Positions 1 through 8,484 of a DNA stretch of 39,797 bases are shown piece by piece. Each line of letters starts with the position of its first letter. Positions within the stretch are counted from its first letter, which is position 1. The notes beneath the pieces were generated by a model. The model had not been told where the DNA came from. It was given only the letters and a program-made list of their open reading frames with translations, and searched no databases. Made by a program: the position numbers and the translations under genes. Source of the DNA: Halomonas rhizosphaerae (GTDB lineage Bacteria > Pseudomonadota > Gammaproteobacteria > Pseudomonadales > Halomonadaceae); assembly GCF_030010555.1 (NCBI RefSeq), contig NZ_JASCQP010000017.1:1-39797 (forward strand). Reading direction: 5' to 3'.

Positions 1-2843
1 CGGTGACGCTGAGCATCGCCGCGGACTCCACGCCGACCGTGACCGTGGCGGATGCCTCGGTCGACGAGACGGGCGGTCTCGAGTCCGATACCCAGGCGTT
101 TACCACCACCTACGGCAGCGACAGTGCCGGCACGCTGGCCCTGAGTGCGGCGGGTGCCACCTGGGATGCCGCCACCAGCACCCTGGCGGCGGACAACGGT
201 GACTGGCAGATCGTCGTCAATGATGACGGCACCTACACCGTGACCCAGCTGCAGGCGATGACGCATCCGGACGCCAGTGATCCGAACGACGCGGTCGTGG
301 TCACCGTGACGGCGGACATCACCGACAACGAGGGGGATCCGGCGCAGGACACCTTCACGGTCACCTTCCTTGATGATGGTCCGGTGGCTGCCGATGACAC
401 CGTGACAGACGAGGTGGATGAGGACGGCAGCGTCGACATCGACGTCTTCGCCAATGACACCGCGGGCGCCGACGGCGTCGACTTGCAGAGCGGCGTCGCC
501 GTGGCCACCGCGCCTACCCAAGGTACGGTGACCTACAACGGTGACGGCACCTTCACCTACACCGCCAATCCCGGCGCCGAGGGCAGCGACAGCTTCAGCT
601 ACACCCTCACCGACGCGGATGGCGACACCGCCACGGCCACGGTGACGCTGAGCATCGCCGCGGACTCCACGCCCGCGATGATCTCCGTGACCGATACGCT
701 GGTGGATGAGGACAACCTGGAAGTGGGGCTCGCCGACGTGGCCAACGGTGACGATAGTCAGGTGCTGACTGGTACCCTCAGTTTCGACACCGGCTTCGAC
801 GCTCTGCAGGCCATTGCCCTGGCAAGCAGCACGGATGATCTGACCACCGTGGATGGGGACTCGGTAAGCTTCGCCTGGGACGCCACTACGGGAACCTTGT
901 TCGGTTACACCGGTGACACGGCGCCGACCGAAGATGGTTACGACCCGTCCAACACGGTAGTGACGGTGACACTGGACGCGGTGCAGTATGCGACGGCCTT
1001 GGGCAGTACCGACACTGGCAGCGTGGACTACACGGTGGAGCTTTTCCAGCCACTGGCCCATCCGGCCGTGGACGCCGCTGGTGAGCCGGTTGCCGCCTTT
1101 GAAAACAACCTGGCTTTCGAGGTTGATGTGACGCTGACTGACGCGGATGGGGACACCGCGCCGGCGAGCAGCTTCACCGTCGAGATCGACGACGATATGC
1201 CCGCTAGTTTCTACCCGCAATCGGGTCATGTGCTGCTGGCTGTGAGCTCTGATGCTCCGACAGAACAAACCGTTACTCAGTCCCTGAACTTCCTTGCTGG
1301 AGCGGATGGTTTAGGGGATATCGTATTCAACCTTGACCTGGTGGATGGGCGGCAAGCCTTCCTTAGCGTTGATGGTGATCAGCTTTACTTGAACAACGAG
1401 CCTTTGTTCCTTAAATACACGAATGGCGACGATCAAAGCAGCATCCAGGCTGTCACTGAAAGTGGTGATGTCGGGTTCACAGCCACCATCGATGCCGAAG
1501 GAAACGTGACCTACACGGTATTCTCAGGATCGATCTTGACTGATAGCAAGATCACCTCTGTTACCGATTTGGGTGGTATCGGGGGGGGTAATGTACCCTT
1601 CAAGGGTCTGAACATCGGCACCAGCAATTCTCCTGACCCCGATGGCACAGATGATGTCCTGGTATCTTCGGAGATTCTTCCCCTTGCTGATGGCATTCAG
1701 AGCACCGTAAACAGCACAAGCAACATCCTTGGTGTTGGCAAGGGTGCTGAGGTGTCTGGCGGCGAGGTCTTGCGTTACGACTTGGTACGAAATCTTTCGA
1801 TTGATGATACCAATAATCAGGAGTCATTCAGCTTCGACGGTTATCAACAAACGAATGTGTTTTCGCAGAATATTGTCGTATCTGGTGATGCTCAGAAAGA
1901 GGCTAGCTTCAATTTGCGGATCTACTCCATGGGTCTGGAGGATTCCGCTAGTGGTGAATCATCGTCACTCGTCTCGGGTCCCGGCGGTGAAGGGCAACTG
2001 ATCTTGACCGCCGAAGAGGTCAAGATCTACGACGAGAACGGTGTTGAGCAGACGGGGCATGTCACCACCAACAGTGATGGCTCTGTCCTGGTCGAGGCGC
2101 TTCAGGATGGCTGGACCTTCGAGATCGTCAGTGTCGACGACAATCTTGACCCTGAAGCCTTCAATGCCGTTGAGATCGAGGGTGTCGAACTGGATGGCGG
2201 TGCTGATACCAGCTTCAAGCTTGGGGAGTTCAGCTATGGGGAAGAGCCGACCTTTGATCCGGTCACCTTCGAGCTGCCAGTCACTGGTTCGGATGCCGAT
2301 GGCGATAGCCTCGATAGTCAGGTCGCCATCACCGTCTATCCTGATTCGGAAAGTATCGTGGGTGATGCTCAGGGTAATAACCTCTCGGGGACCAGCGGGG
2401 ATGATAGCCTGTTCGGTCTCGAGGGTGACGATACCCTGACTGGCGGACAGGGCGATGATGTGCTGGCTGGTGGCCTGGGCGCCGACACCTTTGCCTGGAG
2501 CTTCGCTGACGACGGTGGTGACCAGGGAACAGCCGGTTCACCGGCCGTTGATCTGGTTACTGACTTCAACTTCAATGAGGTCAGCGAAGGGGATGTCCTG
2601 CAGCTGAGTGACCTGCTTCAGGGATCTGATACCGTATCGGACTTCGCGAACTACCTGCATGCCGAAGACGACGGCCAGGGCAATACCCTACTACACGTCA
2701 GCACCAGTGGCGCTTTCGGGGACGGCTTCAGTTCAGCTGAGTCGGATCAGATCATTGCCTTGAATGGTGTAAGCATGGAGGGGATTGATTCCAACGACTT
2801 CCTTGAATCCCTCATCGCCGAAGGCCAACTCAATATCGAGTAA
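1..2843 (+). CDS. Giant RTX adhesin (LapA-like), C-terminal part, 5' end outside window
   Basis: Partial gene read in frame from base 3; the true start lies upstream. It encodes the C-terminal end of a large, very acidic surface adhesin exported by a type I secretion system. Counting residues from base 3, residues about 10-125 and 224-400 are Ig-like/T1SS-143-type extender domains ending in DADGD motifs, and 131-222 is a cadherin-like domain. Residues about 400-780 are a non-repetitive region of unknown role. Residues 796-831 are four calcium-binding nonapeptides (GTSGDDSLF, GLEGDDTLT, GGQGDDVLA, GGLGADTFA), and the rest is a VCA0849-type C-terminal secretion target ending in a stop at 2841-2843. 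The lapG-lapD pair nearby supports a LapA-type adhesin held at the cell surface until LapG cleaves it. The N-terminal retention module and LapG site cannot be seen here. The unknown region has clearly lower GC than its flanks. Confidence 0.9.
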   Translation, partial: VTLSIAADSTPTVTVADASVDETGGLESDTQAFTTTYGSDSAGTLALSAAGATWDAATSTLAADNGDWQIVVNDDGTYTVTQLQAMTHPDASDPNDAVVVTVTADITDNEGDPAQDTFTVTFLDDGPVAADDTVTDEVDEDGSVDIDVFANDTAGADGVDLQSGVAVATAPTQGTVTYNGDGTFTYTANPGAEGSDSFSYTLTDADGDTATATVTLSIAADSTPAMISVTDTLVDEDNLEVGLADVANGDDSQVLTGTLSFDTGFDALQAIALASSTDDLTTVDGDSVSFAWDATTGTLFGYTGDTAPTEDGYDPSNTVVTVTLDAVQYATALGSTDTGSVDYTVELFQPLAHPAVDAAGEPVAAFENNLAFEVDVTLTDADGDTAPASSFTVEIDDDMPASFYPQSGHVLLAVSSDAPTEQTVTQSLNFLAGADGLGDIVFNLDLVDGRQAFLSVDGDQLYLNNEPLFLKYTNGDDQSSIQAVTESGDVGFTATIDAEGNVTYTVFSGSILTDSKITSVTDLGGIGGGNVPFKGLNIGTSNSPDPDGTDDVLVSSEILPLADGIQSTVNSTSNILGVGKGAEVSGGEVLRYDLVRNLSIDDTNNQESFSFDGYQQTNVFSQNIVVSGDAQKEASFNLRIYSMGLEDSASGESSSLVSGPGGEGQLILTAEEVKIYDENGVEQTGHVTTNSDGSVLVEALQDGWTFEIVSVDDNLDPEAFNAVEIEGVELDGGADTSFKLGEFSYGEEPTFDPVTFELPVTGSDADGDSLDSQVAITVYPDSESIVGDAQGNNLSGTSGDDSLFGLEGDDTLTGGQGDDVLAGGLGADTFAWSFADDGGDQGTAGSPAVDLVTDFNFNEVSEGDVLQLSDLLQGSDTVSDFANYLHAEDDGQGNTLLHVSTSGAFGDGFSSAESDQIIALNGVSMEGIDSNDFLESLIAEGQLNIE

Positions 2844-2947
2844 AAGGCTATCCTCCAACCCCATCGTTCGGCCATGGCCGGGCGATGGTTTGTCACTTTC
2901 AACGCCGCCACTTTACGCTGCGGGGCACGACGTTCCAGGAGCTACTC

Positions 2948-3286
2948 ATGTACATCAAGCGCGACGGTGAAGGTCATATCGAGCTGGTCAGCCGCGAGGA
3001 GACGCCGGCGTGCAGCGAGTACCTGCCGGCGGATTCCCCGGAGTTGCTGGCCTTCCTGATGGACGGTGACGTGGGGGAAGGAGCGGCACGCTTCCAGGCC
3101 TCGGACCTGGCCTTCGTGCGGGTGCTGGAGGACGTGATCGAGGTGCTGATGGACAAGGGGGTGATCAGCTTTACCGACCTGCCCGAAGCAGCCCAGGAGA
3201 AGGTCATGGAGCGTCAGTCGCTGCGTCGCCGGCTCAATGGCCTGCAGCTGGTGTCCGGAAGCGACGAGGAGAGCGGGGTGATCTAG
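2948..3286 (+). CDS. Small conserved protein next to the lap genes (112 aa), function unknown
   Basis: The ATG at 2948 is chosen because AGGAG lies at 2937-2941 with normal spacing; an upstream in-frame ATG at 2885 lacks such a site. The 112-residue product is acidic and soluble, without signal peptide or membrane segment. Its core (ASDLAFVRVLEDVIEVLMDKGVI, given here only as a location, residues about 53-75, followed by FTDLPEAAQEK) looks like a family of small Pseudomonas/Halomonas proteins that databases often call tryptophan synthase subunit beta-like. That name comes from memory and implies no such activity: there is no PLP site or TrpB fold length. It lies about 100 bp after the adhesin and converges on lapD, so a link to adhesion is possible but unproven. 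Confidence 0.75.
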   Translation: MYIKRDGEGHIELVSREETPACSEYLPADSPELLAFLMDGDVGEGAARFQASDLAFVRVLEDVIEVLMDKGVISFTDLPEAAQEKVMERQSLRRRLNGLQLVSGSDEESGVI

Positions 3287-3310
3287 CCCGAGTCTTTTTC
3301 GCCTGGGTTC

Positions 3311-3347
3311 ACGAGGGCCGGAGATCTTCAAGGTCACCGGCCCTCGT
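3311..3347. terminator. Bidirectional terminator hairpin between convergent genes
   Basis: Perfect 11-bp inverted repeat ACGAGGGCCGG (3311-3321) and CCGGCCCTCGT (3337-3347) with a 15-nt loop. It sits between the stop of the small gene (3286) and the stop of lapD (3353). T-rich flanks are weak, so it may act with partial efficiency in either direction. Confidence 0.6.
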
Positions 3348-3352
3348 CGTCT

Positions 3353-5269
3353 TCAGCCTGCCGACTTGTCGTGCTGACGGATGCCGGGGCCGGTGGCGCC
3401 ATCCAGGCCCAGCTCGAAGAGCATCCGGGCCTCCTCGCGGTTCTCGACTCCCTCGCCGATGGCCAGTATCCCCAGCGAATGGCAGAGCGTGGCCATGCCG
3501 CGCAGGATGGTCTGTTGCTCCGCAATCTTGTCGACCTCCTTGATCAGCGTCCTGTCAATCTTGAGGTAGGCGAGCCCCAGGTCCTGCAGGTCGGCGATGC
3601 GGGTGAATTCGGCGCCGACATGCTCCAGGCCGATCCGGCAGCCGAGCGGCTGCAGGGCGTGGCACAGGCTGCGGAAGCTGGCCAGGTCATGGATCGCCAG
3701 GGATTCCGGGATCTCCAGCCAGAGTCGCTTGGCGACGTCAGGTCGGGCCCTGAGTCGTGCCTGGAGCTCCATGACGAAGCGGGCATCCTGAATGGAGGCG
3801 GCCGAGAGGTTGATGCCCAGCGGCTTGCCGCGCTGGGTGATGTCGCGCACGGCCTCGTCGATCACCGCCAGGTCGAGCTGGCTGTCGAGCTCGAGCCGCG
3901 AGATCCAGGGCATGAAGACCCCGGCGGGCTGCCACTCGCTGTTCAGACGCAGCCGCGAGGGACTCTCGAAGTGCAGGAGTTCGCCCTTGCCATCCAACAC
4001 CGGATAGTGGGCCAGATAGATGCCCTTGGCCATCGCCTCCTGGAGGGCTCGACGCCAGGCGCCATGGCTGGTGAACAGGCTGCGGCGCTGGGGGCCTTGG
4101 GCGATGACCAGGCTCTGGTCACCGCGGGTCTCGGCGGCCGAGAGGGCGCCGTCGAGGCTGGCCAGCAGCACGCTGCGCTGGTCGCCCTGGGCGTAATCGA
4201 CCAGCGCCGCGGGCAGGCCGAGGGGCACTCGGCTCTGATCGCTCAGGGAGGCGAGACGCTTGCCGAGCTCATGACGCAGCTGCTCCAGGTCATGGGCGCC
4301 GGGCAGTAACAGGGCGAAGTCACTGCCGTTGAGGCGGCCCACGACACCCCCGCCGCGGACCTTGCCGAACTGGTCCAGGCCGTTGGCCAGCGCATGCAGC
4401 AGGGTATCGGTGTCACCATGACCGAGAAGTTCGTTGACCTCGGCCAGGCGGGCGAGGCGTACCAGGGCGAGCGTGCCGCTTGCCCGTGAATCCTGGCTCT
4501 CCAGGTGGATCTGCAGCTGGGCGAGGAAGGCCTCGCGCTTCAGGACGCCGGTCACGCTGTCGTGCTGCAGTCGCCGGCGCAGGAGGTCGAGCTTCTGGCT
4601 CTCCTCGCCGAGCATGTCCCGGACGGCGGCGGAGAGCTGGTTCATGGCCACCACCACCTCGCGCAACTCCCGCGTGCGCGGGGCGGGAATGGTGGTGAAG
4701 CGCCGCTCGCCGATGTGCAGGGCCTGTTCGACCACGTTGCGCAGCGGGCGGCGGATGGTCCGCACGATCCACCAGGCCAGCAGCAGGCTGAGGGCGGCGG
4801 CCAGGGCGAACCAGCCGACCAGTTCCAGGCTGCTGCGCCACAACGAGCGATAGGCAAAGCTGTGTTGGCTCTCGAGGGTAAGGGTACCGAACTGTCGCCA
4901 GCCGTCCTGGACCACGGCCTGCCCCGGGGGCACCTCGAAGCGGACCAGCTCGACGAACCAGGCCGGCACGTCCTCGATGGCCTCGCCGGCGCGGCGCTGC
5001 TCGATGATCTCGCCCTGTGGATCGCGCAGCTCTACCCGCCGGTAGTGGCCGGTATCGAACTGGGCGGCCACCAGCAGCTCCAGGGTGACTGGGTCCTTGG
5101 GCATCTGGCTCATGGTCAATGCCAGGGCGTTGGCATTGTCGGCATTCTTGATGCGGACTTCCTGCTCGATATAGGCCCGGCTGGAGCTGACCCCGATGAA
5201 CAGGCTGCCGCCGAAGGCGAGCAGCAGCAGTACCACGATGGTCAGCCAGAGCTGCTTGATGAGCGACAT
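3353..5269 (-). CDS. lapD: LapD-like inner-membrane c-di-GMP receptor (degenerate GGDEF-EAL)
   Basis: The 638-aa protein has TM1 at about 8-27, a periplasmic LapD/MoxY-type sensor domain to about 148, TM2 at about 150-170, a HAMP linker to about 222, then GGDEF-like (about 235-390) and EAL-like (about 400-635) domains. Both catalytic domains are degenerate: GGDEF is NGSDF at 314-318, EAL is ESP at 435-437, the usual DDFG is EHVG, and the C-terminal QGY signature is missing. Residues such as INLS and LKID are kept, which fits nucleotide binding without turnover. In the known family, c-di-GMP-bound LapD holds the protease LapG in the periplasm and protects the adhesin; low c-di-GMP frees LapG. 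The ATG at 5269 follows a G-rich ribosome-binding site and is 4 bp after the lapG stop, so the two are an operon and probably translationally coupled. Confidence 0.9.
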   Translation of the reverse strand: MSLIKQLWLTIVVLLLLAFGGSLFIGVSSSRAYIEQEVRIKNADNANALALTMSQMPKDPVTLELLVAAQFDTGHYRRVELRDPQGEIIEQRRAGEAIEDVPAWFVELVRFEVPPGQAVVQDGWRQFGTLTLESQHSFAYRSLWRSSLELVGWFALAAALSLLLAWWIVRTIRRPLRNVVEQALHIGERRFTTIPAPRTRELREVVVAMNQLSAAVRDMLGEESQKLDLLRRRLQHDSVTGVLKREAFLAQLQIHLESQDSRASGTLALVRLARLAEVNELLGHGDTDTLLHALANGLDQFGKVRGGGVVGRLNGSDFALLLPGAHDLEQLRHELGKRLASLSDQSRVPLGLPAALVDYAQGDQRSVLLASLDGALSAAETRGDQSLVIAQGPQRRSLFTSHGAWRRALQEAMAKGIYLAHYPVLDGKGELLHFESPSRLRLNSEWQPAGVFMPWISRLELDSQLDLAVIDEAVRDITQRGKPLGINLSAASIQDARFVMELQARLRARPDVAKRLWLEIPESLAIHDLASFRSLCHALQPLGCRIGLEHVGAEFTRIADLQDLGLAYLKIDRTLIKEVDKIAEQQTILRGMATLCHSLGILAIGEGVENREEARMLFELGLDGATGPGIRQHDKSAG

Positions 5270-5273
5270 CTCG

Positions 5274-5987
5274 TTACCCCCCTTGAATGAATCCCTGCTC
5301 CTGCATGCGGCCGATCACGCGTCGCCAGCGCGACAGGCGTGCCACCGGGTCTGCGCGCGACCGAGTGGAGCCGCCGGCCCAGAGGCCGCTGCTGTTGAAG
5401 CTGAACAGCGGGTCCAGGTCGTCGCGCAGCGAGCCACGGGTGATCGATGGCACCAGATTATCGAGCACCAGCGGGTCCGCCGCGGGGGTCTCGTAGTAGC
5501 CCAGCACCATATGCGCCTGTGTGATGCCGCTGCGACCGATGCGTGCGCGGACATAGATCATGCGCAACTCGTCGCCGGGCACCCCCAGTTCCTTGAGGGT
5601 GATGTACTTGGCGATGGAGAAATCCTCGCAGTCCCCCTGGCCGCGGCCCAGGGTCTCCAGCGGCGTGGCCCAGTAGTCTTCCTGGCCCCAGATGTCGATA
5701 TCGTCGAGCCAGCGGACCCGCCGGTTGAAGAAGGCGTTGACCTCGCGCAGGCGGGTCTCCAGGTCGGCAGGGCGCAGCCGGTCGAGCAGCGCGAACCACG
5801 CCTCGAGGCTCGCCATCCCGCGCTCGCCATACTGGGCCTGCATGCTCCGGCGCAGGCGTTCCGGCGAGAGGTTGGCCACCACCGAGGAGGGGCGCAGCCC
5901 CAGGCCGAGGACCAGCGACAGGCCGCCTAGCCCCGCCAGGAAACGGCGGCGCCCGGGCGATTCGAGTGTCCGGGAGGAGGGCGGCAT
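5274..5987 (-). CDS. lapG: LapG-like periplasmic cysteine protease
   Basis: 237-aa member of the bacterial transglutaminase-like cysteine protease (BTLCP) family. The catalytic triad is visible as Cys120 (GDCEDF), His159 (AHMVLGYY) and Asp176 (VLDNL). Asp119 and Glu121 flank the cysteine, the positions known to bind calcium in Pseudomonas LapG. The N-terminus has a hydrophobic segment (about 20-32) preceded by GRRRFLAG, which resembles a twin-arginine signal. In the known system LapG cuts the N-terminal part of the large adhesin, releasing it from the outer membrane. It is the first gene of lapG-lapD and follows the CDF gene on the same strand after an 85-bp gap in which I see no convincing promoter. 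Confidence 0.9.
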   Translation of the reverse strand: MPPSSRTLESPGRRRFLAGLGGLSLVLGLGLRPSSVVANLSPERLRRSMQAQYGERGMASLEAWFALLDRLRPADLETRLREVNAFFNRRVRWLDDIDIWGQEDYWATPLETLGRGQGDCEDFSIAKYITLKELGVPGDELRMIYVRARIGRSGITQAHMVLGYYETPAADPLVLDNLVPSITRGSLRDDLDPLFSFNSSGLWAGGSTRSRADPVARLSRWRRVIGRMQEQGFIQGG

Positions 5988-6072
5988 GCGGCGGGCCTGA
6001 ATGAGCGTTTGCTCAAGTCTAGGGGGCGTAGACCCTTAATGCGAGGGGGTGAGGAACGTGATGTCGAGCGAC

Positions 6073-7281
6073 TCAGCCCTTGCCGGGGCCCAGCCAGATC
6101 CGCAGCCGGCCTACCCAGTCGAGCTCCCGTGCGGCCCGGCGCAGTTCACCGGCCGCATCCTCTAGGGTCTGGCCGTCAGGCAGCGCATTGATGTAGAGGG
6201 AGACATCCACCTGGTTGTCCAGGTAGTGGAGGTCCAGCGCGACCCGAGTATGCCAGATCGGCAGCCCGTGCCAGGCACCATCGAGGAGCTCCACCACGTC
6301 GCTGCGCAGCGGCAGGCCGGGGCGCAGGCTGTGCTCGAGTTCGCCGGAATCGTCCTCGGGGTCGATGTGGAAGGTCACGTCGGCGAGCTCCGGGAAGGCC
6401 TCGCGAAGGCGGCGACTCACCTCGTTGCCGATCTCGTGGGCCTCGGAGACGGTGACTCGCGGCGGCACCACGATGTGCAGGTCGAGGACCACATCGCTGC
6501 CCAGCTTGCGGGTCCGCAGGTCGTGCACCCCGTTGACGTGGGGGACGCGCTCGGCGATGTCCTGCATGCGGTCGCGCTGGTCGCGGGGCAGCGCCGTGTC
6601 GATCAGCTCCTGGCTGGACTCCCACAGCAGGCGTCCGCCGACCTGCCCGACCATCAGGCCTACCACGATGGCGGCCACGGCATCCATCCAGCCGACCCCG
6701 AATTGGGCCGCCACCAGGCCTACCAGTACCACCACCGTGGAAAGGGCATCGGAGCGGGAGTGCCAGGCGTTGGCCTCGAGCAGCCGCGAATTGACCCGCC
6801 TGGCCACGCGCAGGGTGTAGCGGAAGATCCACTCCTTGGCGAGCAGGGCCGCCACCGCGATGGCGATGGCCCACAGGCCCGGTGCGGGCACTGCCTCCCC
6901 CCCCACCAGCCGGGTGATGCTCGCCCAGGCGATGCCTCCGGCGACGAAGATCAGCACGCTGCCCAGCCACAGGGTGGCCAGGGTCTCGATGCGGCCGTGG
7001 CCGTAGGGGTGGTTGCTGTCGGGTTCCTGGCGGCCGAAGTGGGTGGCGGCGACGACGAACAGGTCCGTCAGGATGTCCGAGAAGGAGTGGATGCCGTCGG
7101 CCACCAGCGCCGCCGAGCCCACGACGAAGCCGGCGACCATCTTGGCGACGCCGACCACGAAGTCGATGACGGCGCCGATCAGCGTGACCTTGTGGGCCTC
7201 GCGGGTCTGGGCGGCGCGGTCTGCGGCCGCCCCCTGCCGGTTCGTCGCCTGACCGCTTTCGCCGGGCGTCTCATGCCTCAT
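6073..7281 (-). CDS. Cation diffusion facilitator (CDF) family divalent metal exporter
   Basis: 402-aa inner-membrane transporter of the CDF family, which exports Zn2+, Fe2+ or related ions by proton antiport. There are six predicted membrane segments between about residues 32 and 220, then a cytoplasmic domain. The transport-site pairs are H65/D69 (HSFSD) and H174/D178 (HSRSD). The His-rich turn HPYGHG at 91-96 is the usual CDF signature. The C-terminal domain is longer than in YiiP (about 300 aa), with an extra roughly 90 residues after about 310, so it may carry an additional regulatory part. Metal choice cannot be settled from these motifs. It starts 10 bp after the acyltransferase stop, with GAGG upstream, so the two are likely cotranscribed. 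Confidence 0.88.
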   Translation of the reverse strand: MRHETPGESGQATNRQGAAADRAAQTREAHKVTLIGAVIDFVVGVAKMVAGFVVGSAALVADGIHSFSDILTDLFVVAATHFGRQEPDSNHPYGHGRIETLATLWLGSVLIFVAGGIAWASITRLVGGEAVPAPGLWAIAIAVAALLAKEWIFRYTLRVARRVNSRLLEANAWHSRSDALSTVVVLVGLVAAQFGVGWMDAVAAIVVGLMVGQVGGRLLWESSQELIDTALPRDQRDRMQDIAERVPHVNGVHDLRTRKLGSDVVLDLHIVVPPRVTVSEAHEIGNEVSRRLREAFPELADVTFHIDPEDDSGELEHSLRPGLPLRSDVVELLDGAWHGLPIWHTRVALDLHYLDNQVDVSLYINALPDGQTLEDAAGELRRAARELDWVGRLRIWLGPGKG

Positions 7282-7291
7282 GCTTCGCCCC

Positions 7292-8458
7292 TCAACGGCA
7301 GCGCCCCGCCTTGTTGAGCACCGGGTTGGCGTACTGGGTCAGCCACCAGTGGCGAAGGTCGCCGGGCACTTCCTGAAGGCGCGCCTGAAAGCGGGCGCGA
7401 TCGGCGTCGCTGACCTCGCTCAGGTCGAGCAGCTCCGGGGCCTCGCCCAGGGCCTCCAGGGCCAGGAAGTGGCTGGGAAAGAGGTGGTAGCCGGCGAGCA
7501 CCTGGCGGTCGATCTCGGCGGCCACGGCTTCGGGGTCGTCGAACGCCGCCGTGAGCGGGGTGCCGAAGGTGAGCTGCACGCGGCCCTTGTGGCCGGTAAT
7601 GCCGGCGACGATGGAGCTGATGTCCTCGAACTCGCTCTTCTCGTAGTTGCCGCTGGTCTGCATGGCGTGCAACTCCCTGGCCTTCTGCAGGTCGCAGGGG
7701 TCGTACTCGTAGCTGATCGACACCGGCACCAGGCGCAGCTCGGCAATGGCCTCGCCGATGCTCACCTGACGTTCCCGGCCGCGCCGGGCCATGGTCAGCA
7801 TCTTGACGATCGCCGGATCGGTTCGGTCGATGCCATTCTTGGCGCGTCCCTCGCGCTGGGCCATCCAGATGGAGTGGTTGTCCTCGAGGATGGAGTGGCG
7901 AATGTAGGCGGAGAGGTTCTGGTAGGCGGCCAGCATGGCGCGCTTGCCGCGGGCGCTGCGCGGCACGATGAAGCTCTTGTTGAGACGCATCAGGTCGTTG
8001 ACGTAGGGCTTCTTGAGCAGGTTGTCGCCGATGGCGATGCGCACGGTGTCACGCCCGGCCAGGTAAAGGGCATAGTTGACGAAGGCCGGGTCCAGCGAGA
8101 TGTCGCGGTGGTTGCCGATGAACAGATACGCGGTGTCCGGGTCCAGCGACTCGAGGCCCTCCACCCGGAAGGTATCGGTGGAGGTCCGGATCATGCGCTG
8201 CATATAGCTGGCAATGCGCATCTGGAAGTCATTCACGCCGGTCACGCCACGTACCTCGCGGCGGATGGCGACGCTGGCCAGGGCGCGCGAGAGACGCGGC
8301 ATGAAGCGGCTGAGCCTCGGCAGTCGATAACGGGTCAGGGCATCGAGCAGCTCGGCATCATGGGCCAGGCGCTCGAGGACCTCGGCCACCTCGTCGTCCT
8401 GGTAGGGCCGGATCTCGGCCCAGGGATCGGATGCGGGGATGTCGTGAGTCTCGGTCAT
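7292..8458 (-). CDS. PlsC-like 1-acyl-glycerol-3-phosphate acyltransferase family protein
   Basis: 388-aa protein with the glycerolipid acyltransferase block GNHRDISLDP (residues 115-124), followed by SFIVPRSARGKR and by AQREGRAKNG, which match acyltransferase motifs II and III. Family members move acyl chains from acyl-CoA or acyl-ACP onto lysophospholipid-type acceptors at the membrane. The spacing H117-x5-D123 differs from the textbook H-x4-D; Asp119 gives HxD. The length exceeds PlsC (about 245 aa), with about 100 extra residues at each end, so the substrate may not be lysophosphatidate. It lies 26 bp beyond the rdgC stop on the same strand and 10 bp before the CDF gene. Confidence 0.8.
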   Translation of the reverse strand: MTETHDIPASDPWAEIRPYQDDEVAEVLERLAHDAELLDALTRYRLPRLSRFMPRLSRALASVAIRREVRGVTGVNDFQMRIASYMQRMIRTSTDTFRVEGLESLDPDTAYLFIGNHRDISLDPAFVNYALYLAGRDTVRIAIGDNLLKKPYVNDLMRLNKSFIVPRSARGKRAMLAAYQNLSAYIRHSILEDNHSIWMAQREGRAKNGIDRTDPAIVKMLTMARRGRERQVSIGEAIAELRLVPVSISYEYDPCDLQKARELHAMQTSGNYEKSEFEDISSIVAGITGHKGRVQLTFGTPLTAAFDDPEAVAAEIDRQVLAGYHLFPSHFLALEALGEAPELLDLSEVSDADRARFQARLQEVPGDLRHWWLTQYANPVLNKAGRCR

Positions 8459-8484
8459 GTTTACCAGGCTGTGGTCGGAAGCGA

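Noticed and set aside
2948..3286. Annotation of the small gene as a tryptophan synthase beta subunit
   Set aside because: Far too short, no PLP-binding lysine context and no trp gene nearby; the database-style name is misleading.
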